DNA of 64,000 nucleotides from Saccharopolyspora pogona (GTDB lineage: Bacteria > Actinomycetota > Actinomycetes > Mycobacteriales > Pseudonocardiaceae), in contig NZ_CP031143.1 of the NCBI RefSeq assembly GCF_014697215.1, positions 1-64,000 on the forward strand. Reading direction: 5' to 3'. A program made the position numbers and the translations under genes. The notes beneath the pieces were generated by a model. The model was not told where the DNA came from and made no database searches. It saw only the letters and a program-made list of their open reading frames with translations. Shown here piece by piece: positions 56,057-64,000 of the stretch (position 1 is the stretch's first letter; every line of letters starts with the position of its first letter).

Positions 56057-57276
56057 CGACTCAGATTCTGTCGCCGATCGACCTCGGCGAGGCCAAGAGG
56101 CTCGGATCTCGCCTGTTCCGCAAGCAGGTCCTGCCCTACGGGTCGATCAACTACAAGGACAAGTTCGGCGCCGAGCGGGTCATCAACTTCACGCGGGAGA
56201 TGTTCACCGCGATGGAGCAGGCGTTCCGGGACAAGGCGTATCCGGGTGTGCCGCTGGTGTTCGCCGACAAGGACAACGGGCACACGATGCACCCTCTCGC
56301 CACGACCGGCGAGGTGGTGGACCTTGAGATCACCGACAACGGCCTCGACCTGATCGTTCGCGCTGATGAGGAAGCCGCGAAGTTGCTGGCCAACTATCCC
56401 AACATCGGTATCTCGGCGCGGATCTTCGAGAACATCGAGCGGGCCGACGGGAAGCGCTATGACGCTGCCATGCAGCACGCGTTGATCACGTGGGATCCGA
56501 AGGTCTCCGATCTGAAGCCGTGGGAGGCCGTGAACCTGTCAGCAGAGGTCGAGGGCGACGTCCTGGACCTCACAGCCGAAACGTTCGCCTCCCAGGGCGA
56601 GCAGGAAGGGGTTGAAATGGCGTCGCCATTCACCGAAGCCGAGACCGAGCAGTTGCGGAAGCTGCTGTCGCTGCTGGAGGACGAGCAGCCGCAGGACACC
56701 GGAGAGGCCGGCCAGGGCGAGCCCGCCGACGCGATGCCGGAGCTCACCGAGGACGAGCTGAACGCGCTGGCCGCGGAAGTCCTCGCCGACGATGGCACCG
56801 AGGTTGAGCAGGATCGGGGCGAGCCTGTCGAGGAGCCTGTGGCCGACGTCGACGAGAAGCAGCCCGCCGAAGGCGCCGAGATCGCCGCGTCCAACGAGTC
56901 TCCGGCCGTGGAGCTAGCCAACGCCCGCGTCGCTGAGATGGAGACGCAGCTCAGCAACCTGCAGCGGGAGCTGGACACCCGGAACTACCAGGCCGAGCGC
57001 GACCGTTTCGCCGCCGAGTGCGGCATCCCGCCAGCGGTCACGGATCTGGCTCGGCCGCTGTTGGAGGGCCGCCAGGTGATCGAGCTGTCCAACGGCAACA
57101 GCGTGGACGCCGGGAAGGTGGTGCGCGACGTGCTGCAGGCAATCGGCCAGCACGTCAAGCTGCTGGACCTCTCCCACAGCGTCGGTTCGGCGTTCGAGAC
57201 CGACAAGGACCAGGCCGAAGCCGAAGAGCGCCGCAACTGGGTGCAGCGCGCCATGACCGAGCTCAACCTCGGCTGA
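56053..57276 (+). CDS. Prohead protease/scaffold-like protein
   Basis: 407 residues. The N-terminal 180 residues (LGSRLFRKQVLPYGSINYKD, LVFADKDNGHTMHPLATTGE, NYPNIGISARIFEN) look like the Mu gpI-type protease. The C-terminal 220 residues are very acidic and helical (ELANARVAEMETQLSNLQRE), as in scaffolds fused to the protease. It shapes and processes the prohead, directly before the capsid genes. The active site cannot be assigned by eye. Confidence 0.7.
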   Translation: MTTQILSPIDLGEAKRLGSRLFRKQVLPYGSINYKDKFGAERVINFTREMFTAMEQAFRDKAYPGVPLVFADKDNGHTMHPLATTGEVVDLEITDNGLDLIVRADEEAAKLLANYPNIGISARIFENIERADGKRYDAAMQHALITWDPKVSDLKPWEAVNLSAEVEGDVLDLTAETFASQGEQEGVEMASPFTEAETEQLRKLLSLLEDEQPQDTGEAGQGEPADAMPELTEDELNALAAEVLADDGTEVEQDRGEPVEEPVADVDEKQPAEGAEIAASNESPAVELANARVAEMETQLSNLQRELDTRNYQAERDRFAAECGIPPAVTDLARPLLEGRQVIELSNGNSVDAGKVVRDVLQAIGQHVKLLDLSHSVGSAFETDKDQAEAEERRNWVQRAMTELNLG

Positions 57277-57301
57277 CCAACAACCCCAAGCCCATTGTTG
57301 T

Positions 57302-57326
57302 AACCCCCGCATGGTCGGGGGTTTTT
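57302..57326 (+). terminator. Terminator/attenuator before capsid genes
   Basis: Stem AACCCCC / GGGGGTT then TTTTT, between the protease gene and the decoration gene. It would separate high-level capsid expression from the genes upstream. Confidence 0.8.
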
Positions 57327-57345
57327 CCATGTCAGGAGACATTCC

Positions 57346-57765
57346 ATGTCTGGTGTGTTCCCCCGTCAGGTTCAGGGCCCGGACACGTTCGAGGTGTCGG
57401 TGGCTGTTACCGGTGGTCAGCTGGTTGTTCCCACCAGCGGCGGAAAGATTGGCCCCGCTGGCGCGGCTGCCGCCAACGTGCTCGGTGTTGCGCTCAACGA
57501 CGCGCAGCCCGCTGGTTCGGCGCCGACGAACCCGATCAACACGGGGTGGCCTGCGGCGCAGGTCTCCGTCGCCCGTGACTGCGATATCCGCGTCACCTAC
57601 AACGCTGCCACCAACTTCGGCGACAAGCTCATCACTGCCGCCAACGGGCAGGTCACGGCGATCAGTGGCACCGCTGCCGCGGCGGATGCCCGGCAGATCG
57701 TCGGAATCTGCACCGAACCGTTGGGTGTCGCAGCCGGCGCGGTCGGCCGCGCCCGAATCTTCTGA
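57346..57765 (+). CDS. Head decoration-like protein
   Basis: 139 residues (MSGVFPRQVQGPDTFEVSVA). Beta-rich with many valines and glycines; features VLGVALNDAQPAG and a closing VGRARIF resemble the DUF2190-type capsid decoration family. Its position between the protease and the major capsid gene supports this. Confidence 0.72.
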   Translation: MSGVFPRQVQGPDTFEVSVAVTGGQLVVPTSGGKIGPAGAAAANVLGVALNDAQPAGSAPTNPINTGWPAAQVSVARDCDIRVTYNAATNFGDKLITAANGQVTAISGTAAAADARQIVGICTEPLGVAAGAVGRARIF

Positions 57766-57806
57766 CTCGGCTCAAGGCCCCATCACGAGAAGTGGAGTAA
57801 CAACCC

Positions 57807-58709
57807 ATGACCACCAAGGTTGTGAGCAGCTTTGACGGCCCCCGGGTCACAGTCAATGACTTCATCAAGGACCCGTTGCGCATCCGCGACATGGTCTACA
57901 ACATGCTGGACCAGGGGTTCTTGGCGGACGCGATCCTACGTAACGGCGGAATCAACCAGAGCGGCGCGGTGAGATTCAACGAGTCCACCCCGCTGTACGC
58001 CGACGACGGCGCCGAGATCCGCGCAGAGTTCGCCGAGGTTCCCGTGATCAGCACCTCGGTTGGCGACCCGCGCGTGGTGTTCGTCTCCGAGCGCGCCGTG
58101 GCCATCACCGTCTCCGACGAGGAGCAGCGCCGCCAGGTTCTCGACCCCGTCACCCGAAGGCTTCAGCAAGCCAAGAACACCATGATCCAAAGCTGGGATG
58201 ATGCGTTCTTGAACACGCTGCTGACTAACGCGGGCATCAGCACGGTAACCGCGACAGCGGCGTGGGCAGGCGCGTCGGTGGACATCCGCAGGGACATCAA
58301 CGCCGCCCGCAAGGCCGTGGAGACTGCGGTGTCCGCCCAGGGCGCCCAGTTCGGATTCGCTGCCGACACGCTGGTGGTCAACAGGACGACCAAGTTCGAC
58401 CTGCTGAACAGCGACCAGTTCAACAACCCCATCTACCAGGGCAACCTCGCCGACGAAAACCTGAAGTACACCGGCAAACTGCCGAACCAGATCATGGGCC
58501 TCGACGTCGTGGTATCCCCGCGGGTTCCAACAGGCAAAGCGATCGTGTGCCAGCGCAACGTCATGGGGTTCATCAGCGACGAGCTGCCGTTACGGGCGAC
58601 TCCGATGTACCGGGATGAGCCCCGGAAGATGTGGCGGGCGGACGTGCAGCGTGCGTCGGCGATCGGCATCGACCAGCCCAAGGCCATCTGCGTCATCAAC
58701 AACGTGTGA
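57807..58709 (+). CDS. Major capsid protein
   Basis: 300 residues (MTTKVVSSFDGPRVTVNDFI). HK97-like features: FNESTPLYADDGAEIRAEFA, RRDINAARKAVETAVSAQGA and GLDVVVSPRVPTGKAIVCQR. Helical spine and P-domain parts are recognisable. GAGTAAC lies before the ATG. Most abundant head protein, with its own strong context. Confidence 0.85.
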   Translation: MTTKVVSSFDGPRVTVNDFIKDPLRIRDMVYNMLDQGFLADAILRNGGINQSGAVRFNESTPLYADDGAEIRAEFAEVPVISTSVGDPRVVFVSERAVAITVSDEEQRRQVLDPVTRRLQQAKNTMIQSWDDAFLNTLLTNAGISTVTATAAWAGASVDIRRDINAARKAVETAVSAQGAQFGFAADTLVVNRTTKFDLLNSDQFNNPIYQGNLADENLKYTGKLPNQIMGLDVVVSPRVPTGKAIVCQRNVMGFISDELPLRATPMYRDEPRKMWRADVQRASAIGIDQPKAICVINNV

Positions 58710-58721
58710 GGGGTGTGACCG

Positions 58722-58919
58722 ATGGCGAAGTTCGAGGTGCTCCACAACGCGGTGACCCACGAGGGCCGCATCTACGAGCGCGGCGAGATCGTCGACTTGG
58801 ACAAGGACCTGGGCGACCGCCTGGCATCCGAGTACGGCGCGTTGCAGCCGGTGGTGGAGAAGGCCCAGCGGCGCCAGGCGAAGACTGAAGAGTCCGAGCC
58901 CGGCAAGGCTGAGGGCTGA
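58722..58919 (+). CDS. Small head protein, unknown
   Basis: 65 residues (MAKFEVLHNAVTHEGRIYER). Common small gene between the capsid and connector genes of actinophages. Function unknown; perhaps head completion. Confidence 0.7.
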   Translation: MAKFEVLHNAVTHEGRIYERGEIVDLDKDLGDRLASEYGALQPVVEKAQRRQAKTEESEPGKAEG

Positions 58920-58921
58920 CC

Positions 58922-59374
58922 ATGTACGCGCAGGTGGACGAGGTGCGTGCCGTGCTGGCCCGGGATCCGAGCCAGTTCGCCAACACGGCCGCGTCGCTAG
59001 ATGACGCCGCGATCACCGGACACATCGCCTCTGCGCAGGCGCAGGTCGACGGCCGGCTGGCGGGCCGCTACACGGTCCCGTTCCCCGCGGATGCGGTGCC
59101 GCAGCTGGTCGTCGACATCACCCGCGACATCGCCGCCTACCTCGCGGATCTGACGTACCGGCAGGGCCTGGACTACGAGACCGATCGGGATCCGGTGGTG
59201 TTGCGCTATCAGCAGGCGATGCAGCTGTTGGGGCAGATCGCGGGCGGCCAGATCGACCTGCCGGTCGAGCCGGGCACGTCGGAAACCGGTGGGCTGCTGA
59301 CCGCCCGGAACCGCTACGGCGGAGACCTTTTTGGGCTGTCCGATTTCGGTTTGGGGGTGCGTGATGGCTGGTGA
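58922..59374 (+). CDS. Head-tail connector (DUF1320/Mu gp36-like)
   Basis: 150 residues (MYAQVDEVRAVLARDPSQFA). Helical bundle pattern of DUF1320: ITGHIASAQAQVDGRLAGRY, PFPADAVPQLVVDITRDIAA, RDPVVLRYQQAMQLLGQIA. This protein links the portal to the tail. Confidence 0.87.
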   Translation: MYAQVDEVRAVLARDPSQFANTAASLDDAAITGHIASAQAQVDGRLAGRYTVPFPADAVPQLVVDITRDIAAYLADLTYRQGLDYETDRDPVVLRYQQAMQLLGQIAGGQIDLPVEPGTSETGGLLTARNRYGGDLFGLSDFGLGVRDGW

Positions 59375-59825
59375 TTTCAGCGAACGGATCCGGGAGCTGG
59401 CTGAGCGTGTCGGCGACGGCGACCTGCAAGGCCGTCTCGTCATCGACCAAATCTATGCACGTCGGCAGCATGAGGAGCTGACCTGGCGGCATCCCCGCGG
59501 CGGGCAGGCGAAGTATTTGGAGCAGCCGCTGCACACCGAGCATCGCCGCTACCTGCAGAACATCGCCGACGCTGTACTGGACGAACGGGGCCCGGCTCCA
59601 GCGATGGCGGAGGCGATGGAAGACCTGTCGAGGCAGGTCGAGGTGCACGCGCCGATCGAGTACAGCAACCTGCGCGAATCGGGACACCCGATGGTCAAGG
59701 ACGACGGGCGCACGGTCTACGACCGGCCGCCGAAACAGCGCCGGCTGACTGAGCAGGAGCTCAAGGAACAGCGCCGTCACGGTCAACGACACCGGCACCT
59801 GCATCCCGAGCAGTACGAGGACTGA
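59364..59825 (+). CDS. Head-tail joining protein
   Basis: 153 residues from ATG 59364 (MAGDFSERIRELAERVGDGD), overlapping the connector by 11 bases. The C-terminus is basic (KEQRRHGQRHRHLHPEQYED). Unknown family; position suggests a neck or joining protein. Confidence 0.65.
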   Translation: MAGDFSERIRELAERVGDGDLQGRLVIDQIYARRQHEELTWRHPRGGQAKYLEQPLHTEHRRYLQNIADAVLDERGPAPAMAEAMEDLSRQVEVHAPIEYSNLRESGHPMVKDDGRTVYDRPPKQRRLTEQELKEQRRHGQRHRHLHPEQYED

Positions 59826-59827
59826 CG

Positions 59828-60232
59828 ATGTGGGCCACCAAGGACATCATCGACTGGCTGCAAACGCTGGGGATCACGGTGCCGCTGCACCCCGGGACGC
59901 AGCGGATCCCGGAGATGCCAGACCGGATCGCCGTGGTCACCCCGCTACCAGGCACGGGGTTGAGCATGGAGGGTCTCGCCGACAGCCCAGGGTTTCAACT
60001 GCGGTGCCGAGGCGCGCAGATGGATCCGGACGACTGCGAGGCGATTGCCTACGACGCAGACCGGCGCATCCTGGGCGCTGATTTCCCGGCCACGCTTGGG
60101 ATCGTGCAGCTGACTGCGGTGACCCGCTCTGGTGGGCGGCCGGCGCTGCTGTCGGCCGTCCCAGACGCGGCAAATCGAACCGAGATGGTGTGCACCTACC
60201 TCACGACGATCATGGAGGTTTCGAATGGCTGA
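59828..60232 (+). CDS. Tail terminator or minor capsid protein
   Basis: 134 residues (MWATKDIIDWLQTLGITVPL). Features GFQLRCRGAQMDPDDCEAIA are typical of the tail-completion protein encoded just before the tail tube gene in many siphoviruses. Overlaps the next start by eight bases. Confidence 0.72.
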   Translation: MWATKDIIDWLQTLGITVPLHPGTQRIPEMPDRIAVVTPLPGTGLSMEGLADSPGFQLRCRGAQMDPDDCEAIAYDADRRILGADFPATLGIVQLTAVTRSGGRPALLSAVPDAANRTEMVCTYLTTIMEVSNG

Positions 60233-60470
60233 GCGGAAGCTGACCGCCGAAGAACGGGCTGCGCAGGACGCCGCTGAGCCCGCCACGCAGGCCCCGGCCA
60301 CGACCAAGACCACGAGCGGGACAGTGCGGCTGGCACCGCCGCCGTTCGTCGCAGAGTTCCGCGTCGGCGACACCCTGATCACCGAGGCCGGTGTGGAGTT
60401 GGACGCGAAAACCGCTGATCAGGTCCGTGAGGCCGCCGCGCGATCCGGTATCCAGCTGCGCGAGCTGTAG
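60225..60470 (+). CDS. Small protein before tail tube gene
   Basis: 81 residues from ATG 60225 (MAERKLTAEERAAQDAAEPA). Disordered N-terminus, then a small beta part (FVAEFRVGDTLITEAG). Unknown. Confidence 0.6.
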   Translation: MAERKLTAEERAAQDAAEPATQAPATTKTTSGTVRLAPPPFVAEFRVGDTLITEAGVELDAKTADQVREAAARSGIQLREL

Positions 60471-60494
60471 CCCGTTCCTGTTTCCCGTTTCCCC

Positions 60495-60525
60495 ACCCCC
60501 GTAGCTGGTCAGCGCGGGGGTTTCG
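60495..60525 (+). terminator. Terminator before tail tube gene
   Basis: Stem ACCCCCG / CGGGGGT followed by TTCG. Confidence 0.65.
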
Positions 60526-60543
60526 TCTTGAGAGAGGTCCGCG

Positions 60544-61137
60544 ATGCCGGCTCTTATTCCGCAGTACGACGGCCCCAAGGTTCTGACCGGGTTGGCCGCG
60601 GTCTACCTGGCCCCCTACAACCCCACTACGCCCCCATCTCTGCCGGCTGAAACCGTCGATCTGGGCACGGCGTGGACGACCCCGTGGGTGCCGATCGGCG
60701 CGACCATGGAGGGCGTCAGCTTCAACTACAGCCGTGACACCGACCAGATCGTCATCGAGGAGCAGATGACGCCGGTGGACGAGCGCACCAAATCGCTGAC
60801 GTTCACGGTGGATGTCGATCTCGCCCAGGACACGTTGCAGACGATGAAGTGGGCCTACGGGGGCGGCACGATCACTACTACGGCCGCTGCGACTGGTGTT
60901 CCGGGCACGTCGACGCTGGTCATCGCCGATGAGATGGATGACTTGGTGCTCGGCTTGGAGGGTCAGAACGACAAGGGGTTCTGGCGGCGCATCCTGATTC
61001 CGCGGGTGAAGTCGGTCGCGGATGTGAAGACGACCTACCGGCGCAGCAACTCGCCACGCACCTATGCGATCAGTCTCCGTTCGTTGGTCGCCCCGTCGCA
61101 GGTGACGATCAAGAACATGGACGCCGAAGCGCTCTGA
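60544..61137 (+). CDS. Major tail tube protein
   Basis: 197 residues (MPALIPQYDGPKVLTGLAAV). Beta-rich with the tail-tube pattern: VDLGTAWTTPWVPIGATMEG, SFNYSRDTDQIVIEEQM, GFWRRILIPRVKSVADVKT. Its place before the chaperone pair and the tape measure is the standard order. Confidence 0.85.
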   Translation: MPALIPQYDGPKVLTGLAAVYLAPYNPTTPPSLPAETVDLGTAWTTPWVPIGATMEGVSFNYSRDTDQIVIEEQMTPVDERTKSLTFTVDVDLAQDTLQTMKWAYGGGTITTTAAATGVPGTSTLVIADEMDDLVLGLEGQNDKGFWRRILIPRVKSVADVKTTYRRSNSPRTYAISLRSLVAPSQVTIKNMDAEAL

Positions 61138-61154
61138 CCTGAGAGGACATGACG

Positions 61155-61535
61155 ATGGGATTCGACCTTTCCAAGCAGGTCAAAGCACTGGACTACCACC
61201 TCGGCGGCGGCCTACGGGGCACTGTCCCGGAGCCCTCACCGAAGGCAGTCAACCGCTACAACTCGAGGATTGCCGACAACCTCTCGGTCATCGGGAAGGA
61301 ACGGCCCAACCCGTCCGACACCGAAGCGATCGCCAAGCTGCTGTCCGAGCTGACCGAGGACGACATGAACGCCATCGGCGAGGAAAACCTGGACGCTGTG
61401 GCGGAACTGTGCGACGGCTCCCCGTCCCGCGCTGACCTGGAGGCGCTGGGACATCGCGGGTTCCAGGCGTTCATGGGCTGGCTGTCCGGGGAGCTGAACA
61501 ACCCGGAAGGCGCGAGGCCCGCTACGAGCCGCTGA
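61155..61535 (+). CDS. Tail assembly chaperone, upstream frame (G-like)
   Basis: 126 residues from ATG 61155 (61149 is too near its ribosome site). Helical, DTEAIAKLLSELTEDDMNAI. The downstream gene continues in the -1 frame with a natural overlap, as in lambda G/GT. It helps assemble the tail tube around the tape measure. Confidence 0.82.
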   Translation: MGFDLSKQVKALDYHLGGGLRGTVPEPSPKAVNRYNSRIADNLSVIGKERPNPSDTEAIAKLLSELTEDDMNAIGEENLDAVAELCDGSPSRADLEALGHRGFQAFMGWLSGELNNPEGARPATSR

Positions 61536-61735
61536 CAGGCGGGCCTGATCAGCGGCGCACTTACTACATGGTGCGCCGCTACCTGGGGTTTTCGGTCGAT
61601 GAGTGGGATCGGCTGCCGTGGTGGCAACAGCGGCTCTATGTCGAGGAACTCGACGCCGAACTGTCCGGCCCGGATCAGGGCGACGGGCAGTCCTCGGACG
61701 AGGCGCTGCTGGCGGCCGGATTCCGAATTGAATGA
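61436..61735 (+). CDS. Tail assembly chaperone extension (T-like, -1 frame)
   Basis: Open in the -1 frame from 61436, with no start of its own in the overlap. It reads REARYEPLTGGPDQRRTYY, then YLGFSVDEWDRLPWWQQRLY, the usual T domain. The shift must occur between 61436 and 61533; TCCGGGGAG near 61486 or CCCGGAAGG near 61500 are possible slip sites. An ATG at 61568 may also be used. Confidence 0.75.
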   Translation, partial: PGGAGTSRVPGVHGLAVRGAEQPGRREARYEPLTGGPDQRRTYYMVRRYLGFSVDEWDRLPWWQQRLYVEELDAELSGPDQGDGQSSDEALLAAGFRIE

Positions 61736-61749
61736 AAGGCGGTGGGGTC

Positions 61750-64000
61750 GTGGCATTCGATGCCGGCGCCGTGGAGGCCAGCCTCACCATCGATCGCACC
61801 CCGTTTCAGCGGGGTCTACAGCAGGCACGCAAGGACGCGGACCGGTTCGAACGCGACCCGATCTCGGTGCGCTTGGACGTCGACGCCGCCCGTGCTGGGG
61901 TGCGCCTGGCGGACTGGCGGCGGCTCCAGGAAGCCAAAGCGCTCGCGGTCGGCATCAATGTCGACACCGTCGGCGCTGGCGCACGCATGGCTACCTGGCG
62001 AAATCTGCAGGAGGCCAGGGCCATCAACGTGCCAGTCGTGGCCACCGCCGACTGGGCCGCCGCCACAAAGGCCGGCGACGAGGTCGGCAGGTCTGCCTCG
62101 GAAGCGTCGAGAAGCACCCTGCTGTCCGGCATGAGGACCACAACGAAGCTCATTGCCGCCGGAATCGTCGCCGGGGCACCATTGATCGGTGCCGCGCTGA
62201 TCGGATCCGTTGGGGCGGGGTTCGTGGCTCTGGCTGCGGTGGCGCAGCACAACAACGAGCAGATCCGCGCGTCGTTCGAGCAGCTCAAGACCGATGTCAT
62301 CGACGTTGGTAAGGACATCACCTCCCAGAGCGTTCCCGCGCTGGACAACGCCCTTCGCACGCTGGACGCCGAAGTGCGGATCCTGGGTGTGCAGATGCGG
62401 GGCGCGATGGCGGCAGCCAACCCGCAGATCGCGATCGTCACCACGGGCCTGGTCAACATGGCCGACAACGCCGTCCCCGGGGTAACCGCGGCGTTGCGTA
62501 ACGGGCAGCCGGTGGCGCAGGGCTTCGCGAATCTGCTGGCCGATCTGGGGTTGACCGGTGGTGAGGCGCTGACGTCGCTGTCGGCGCACGCCGGCACCTT
62601 CGGGACCGTGTTCACCTCGACGGGCAGCATCGTCCGGTCGGTGATCGGTGCAGTGACTACGGTCATTAATGATCTGGCGTCGATCTGGGCGTCGAACTCG
62701 GCGCAGATGAACGCCGCGATCGGTGGGGTGGCGCGCACGGTCACCGGGCTGGCGGACGGTGCGATGCCGGTGCTGACGCTGGCGCTGCGGGTCGTCGCCG
62801 GGGTGGTGGATGCGCTGACCACGATCCTTGGCCCGTTCGATGGGATTCTGGGCACGGTCGGCGCGACGGCGCTGGTCACGTGGGCCGCGCTCAAGGGCGC
62901 GGGCGCGGTGACGGGCGGCATCACCGCGTTGGCCGGGGGAATCCTGAACCTGGGTGCGCGGATGGAAGGCGTCTCTCCTCGGGCGGCGAACATGTCGGGG
63001 AAGGTCGCCGCGTTGGCGGAGGGTCTCGCCGGGCCGCTGGGGTTGGCGATTGCTGGCGCCACGGTGGCGCTCGGTCTGCTGGCTGCGTCGCAGCAGAAGG
63101 CCGCGGAGAAGGCGCAGGCGCACAAGAGCCTGGTGGAGTCGGTGGCGTCGGCGTTGCGGGAGTCCAACAACGCGATCGACGAGAACGTCCGTAAGACCAC
63201 CGCGCAGCAAATACAGGGCGATGCGTCCTACGACACGTTCCGCCGGGTCGGGGTGTCCTTGACCGAGCTGACTGATATCGCGTTGGGCAACGCGGGCGCC
63301 TATGACGCGGTGAACGCCCGCCTGGCCGGTTTGATCGTCAACGGCTCCAAGACGGTGGACACTGGGCATGGCACGGCGCGGATGTTCACCGCGCAGGGCG
63401 AGGCCGCCCAGCAGGCGCAGGGCTATCTGGACTTGTTGCGTGCCACGTATGGCGATGCGGCCGTGAAAAACCGTGATCTCGCGGCGGCGATAGTCAGTAC
63501 TCAGGTCACGACAGACCCGTTGATTCGGGCGTTTATGAACCTGGCGAACGCCACCGGCACCGCCGAGCAGGAGACCAACGCGTTCCGGGCGGCGCTGGAT
63601 GCGTTGATCGGCCGGAACCTGGGCGCTGAGCAAGCAGCGCTGTCGTTCCAGCAAGCCGTCATCGGCCTGTCCAACTCCGTCCGGGCCAACGGCGTGACGT
63701 TGGACGCCAACACGGCAGCAGGTGTCGCGAACCGGCAAGCCATCCTGAACAGCTTGCAGGCTGCGGTGAATCACGCGCAGGCGGTGCAGCAGCAGACCGG
63801 CGACGTCAACGCCGCTAAGGAAGCGCTGCGGCAGAACGAACAGGCGCTGCGCGACAACGCCATCAAGGTCTACGGCAACCGTGATGCTGTCGACGAGTTG
63901 CTGCGCTCGGTGGGCGGCCTACCTGGCCAGTACAACTCCGCCGAGGAACAGGCTCGGCAGTTCGCGAGAAACACCAACACAGAGTTGCAGGGCATCCAGG
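61750..64000 (+). CDS. Tape measure protein, 5' part
   Basis: Runs past the window edge, so it is partial (750 codons seen). GTG 61750 begins VAFDAGAVEASLTIDRTPFQ, the usual N-terminus of actinophage tape measures; ATG 61732 is in frame and overlaps the previous stop (ATGA). After two similar Ala-rich modules (RLADWRRLQEAKALAVGINV and RMATWRNLQEARAINV) comes a membrane-like segment (LIAAGIVAGAPLIGAALIGS). It is long and helical, and sets tail length. Confidence 0.9.
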   Translation, partial: MAFDAGAVEASLTIDRTPFQRGLQQARKDADRFERDPISVRLDVDAARAGVRLADWRRLQEAKALAVGINVDTVGAGARMATWRNLQEARAINVPVVATADWAAATKAGDEVGRSASEASRSTLLSGMRTTTKLIAAGIVAGAPLIGAALIGSVGAGFVALAAVAQHNNEQIRASFEQLKTDVIDVGKDITSQSVPALDNALRTLDAEVRILGVQMRGAMAAANPQIAIVTTGLVNMADNAVPGVTAALRNGQPVAQGFANLLADLGLTGGEALTSLSAHAGTFGTVFTSTGSIVRSVIGAVTTVINDLASIWASNSAQMNAAIGGVARTVTGLADGAMPVLTLALRVVAGVVDALTTILGPFDGILGTVGATALVTWAALKGAGAVTGGITALAGGILNLGARMEGVSPRAANMSGKVAALAEGLAGPLGLAIAGATVALGLLAASQQKAAEKAQAHKSLVESVASALRESNNAIDENVRKTTAQQIQGDASYDTFRRVGVSLTELTDIALGNAGAYDAVNARLAGLIVNGSKTVDTGHGTARMFTAQGEAAQQAQGYLDLLRATYGDAAVKNRDLAAAIVSTQVTTDPLIRAFMNLANATGTAEQETNAFRAALDALIGRNLGAEQAALSFQQAVIGLSNSVRANGVTLDANTAAGVANRQAILNSLQAAVNHAQAVQQQTGDVNAAKEALRQNEQALRDNAIKVYGNRDAVDELLRSVGGLPGQYNSAEEQARQFARNTNTELQGIQ

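Noticed and set aside
61816..63774. 652-codon minus-strand open frame
   Set aside because: Opposite the tape measure gene; arises from high-GC codon bias. No start signal and arginine-rich composition.

Overview
The window is high-GC actinomycete-type DNA made almost entirely of phage and plasmid genes. No host housekeeping gene is visible. WhiB, the DUF5753/DUF397 regulator pair, GTG starts and leaderless TANNNT starts point to a Streptomyces- or Pseudonocardiales-like host. Virion genes sit at both ends: packaging, head and the start of the tape measure at 50.2-64 kb, and distal tail, endolysin and holin at 0-8.8 kb. I infer that the two ends join, so this is one cut of a circular temperate phage or phage-plasmid somewhat longer than 64 kb.

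Layout. 1-8.8 kb: minor tail proteins, GH25 endolysin, holin-like protein and an SGNH-hydrolase tail protein; the first 3.4 kb carries about nine single-base frameshifts, each repaired by adding one base to a C or G run. 8.9-12.7 kb: small leftward genes, a repeat-rich possible origin next to a replication-initiator-like gene, and a DUF397/DUF5753 pair. 13.8-17.3 kb: leftward operon with a tyrosine integrase and a stand-alone FtsK-gamma-like domain. 17.4-21.1 kb: small rightward genes and a DEDDh exonuclease. 21.7-22.9 kb: two divergent XRE regulators. 23-33.8 kb: YqaJ exonuclease, RecT, DnaD-like initiator, helicase-loader-like protein, WhiB, Gp37/Gp68 protein, C5 methyltransferase and a PD-(D/E)XK nuclease. 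33.9-37.8 kb: regulators and an HEAAH metalloprotease-like protein. 38-45.3 kb: a module like those of mycelial plasmids and AICEs, with an FtsK/TraB-like translocase, a DUF2637/SpdB-like membrane protein, four small proteins, a GntR regulator, a possible replication protein and a MerR/Xis-like protein. 46.1-47.4 kb: ParA with a small partner and a 47-bp palindrome. 47.6-49.9 kb: three accessory genes. 50.2 kb to the end: terminase, portal and capsid genes, several resembling the Mu-type set, then tail tube, chaperones and tape measure.

The parts fit a temperate element that could integrate, be maintained by ParA, be packaged, and perhaps also move through a TraB-type translocase. Three sequence-level signals stand out: about 40 copies of the palindrome TCGATCGA inside the DUF2637 gene, kept in two reading frames; a CCACCAACCACA motif just upstream of at least 14 start codons; and a series of different palindromic operators, each next to its own regulator.
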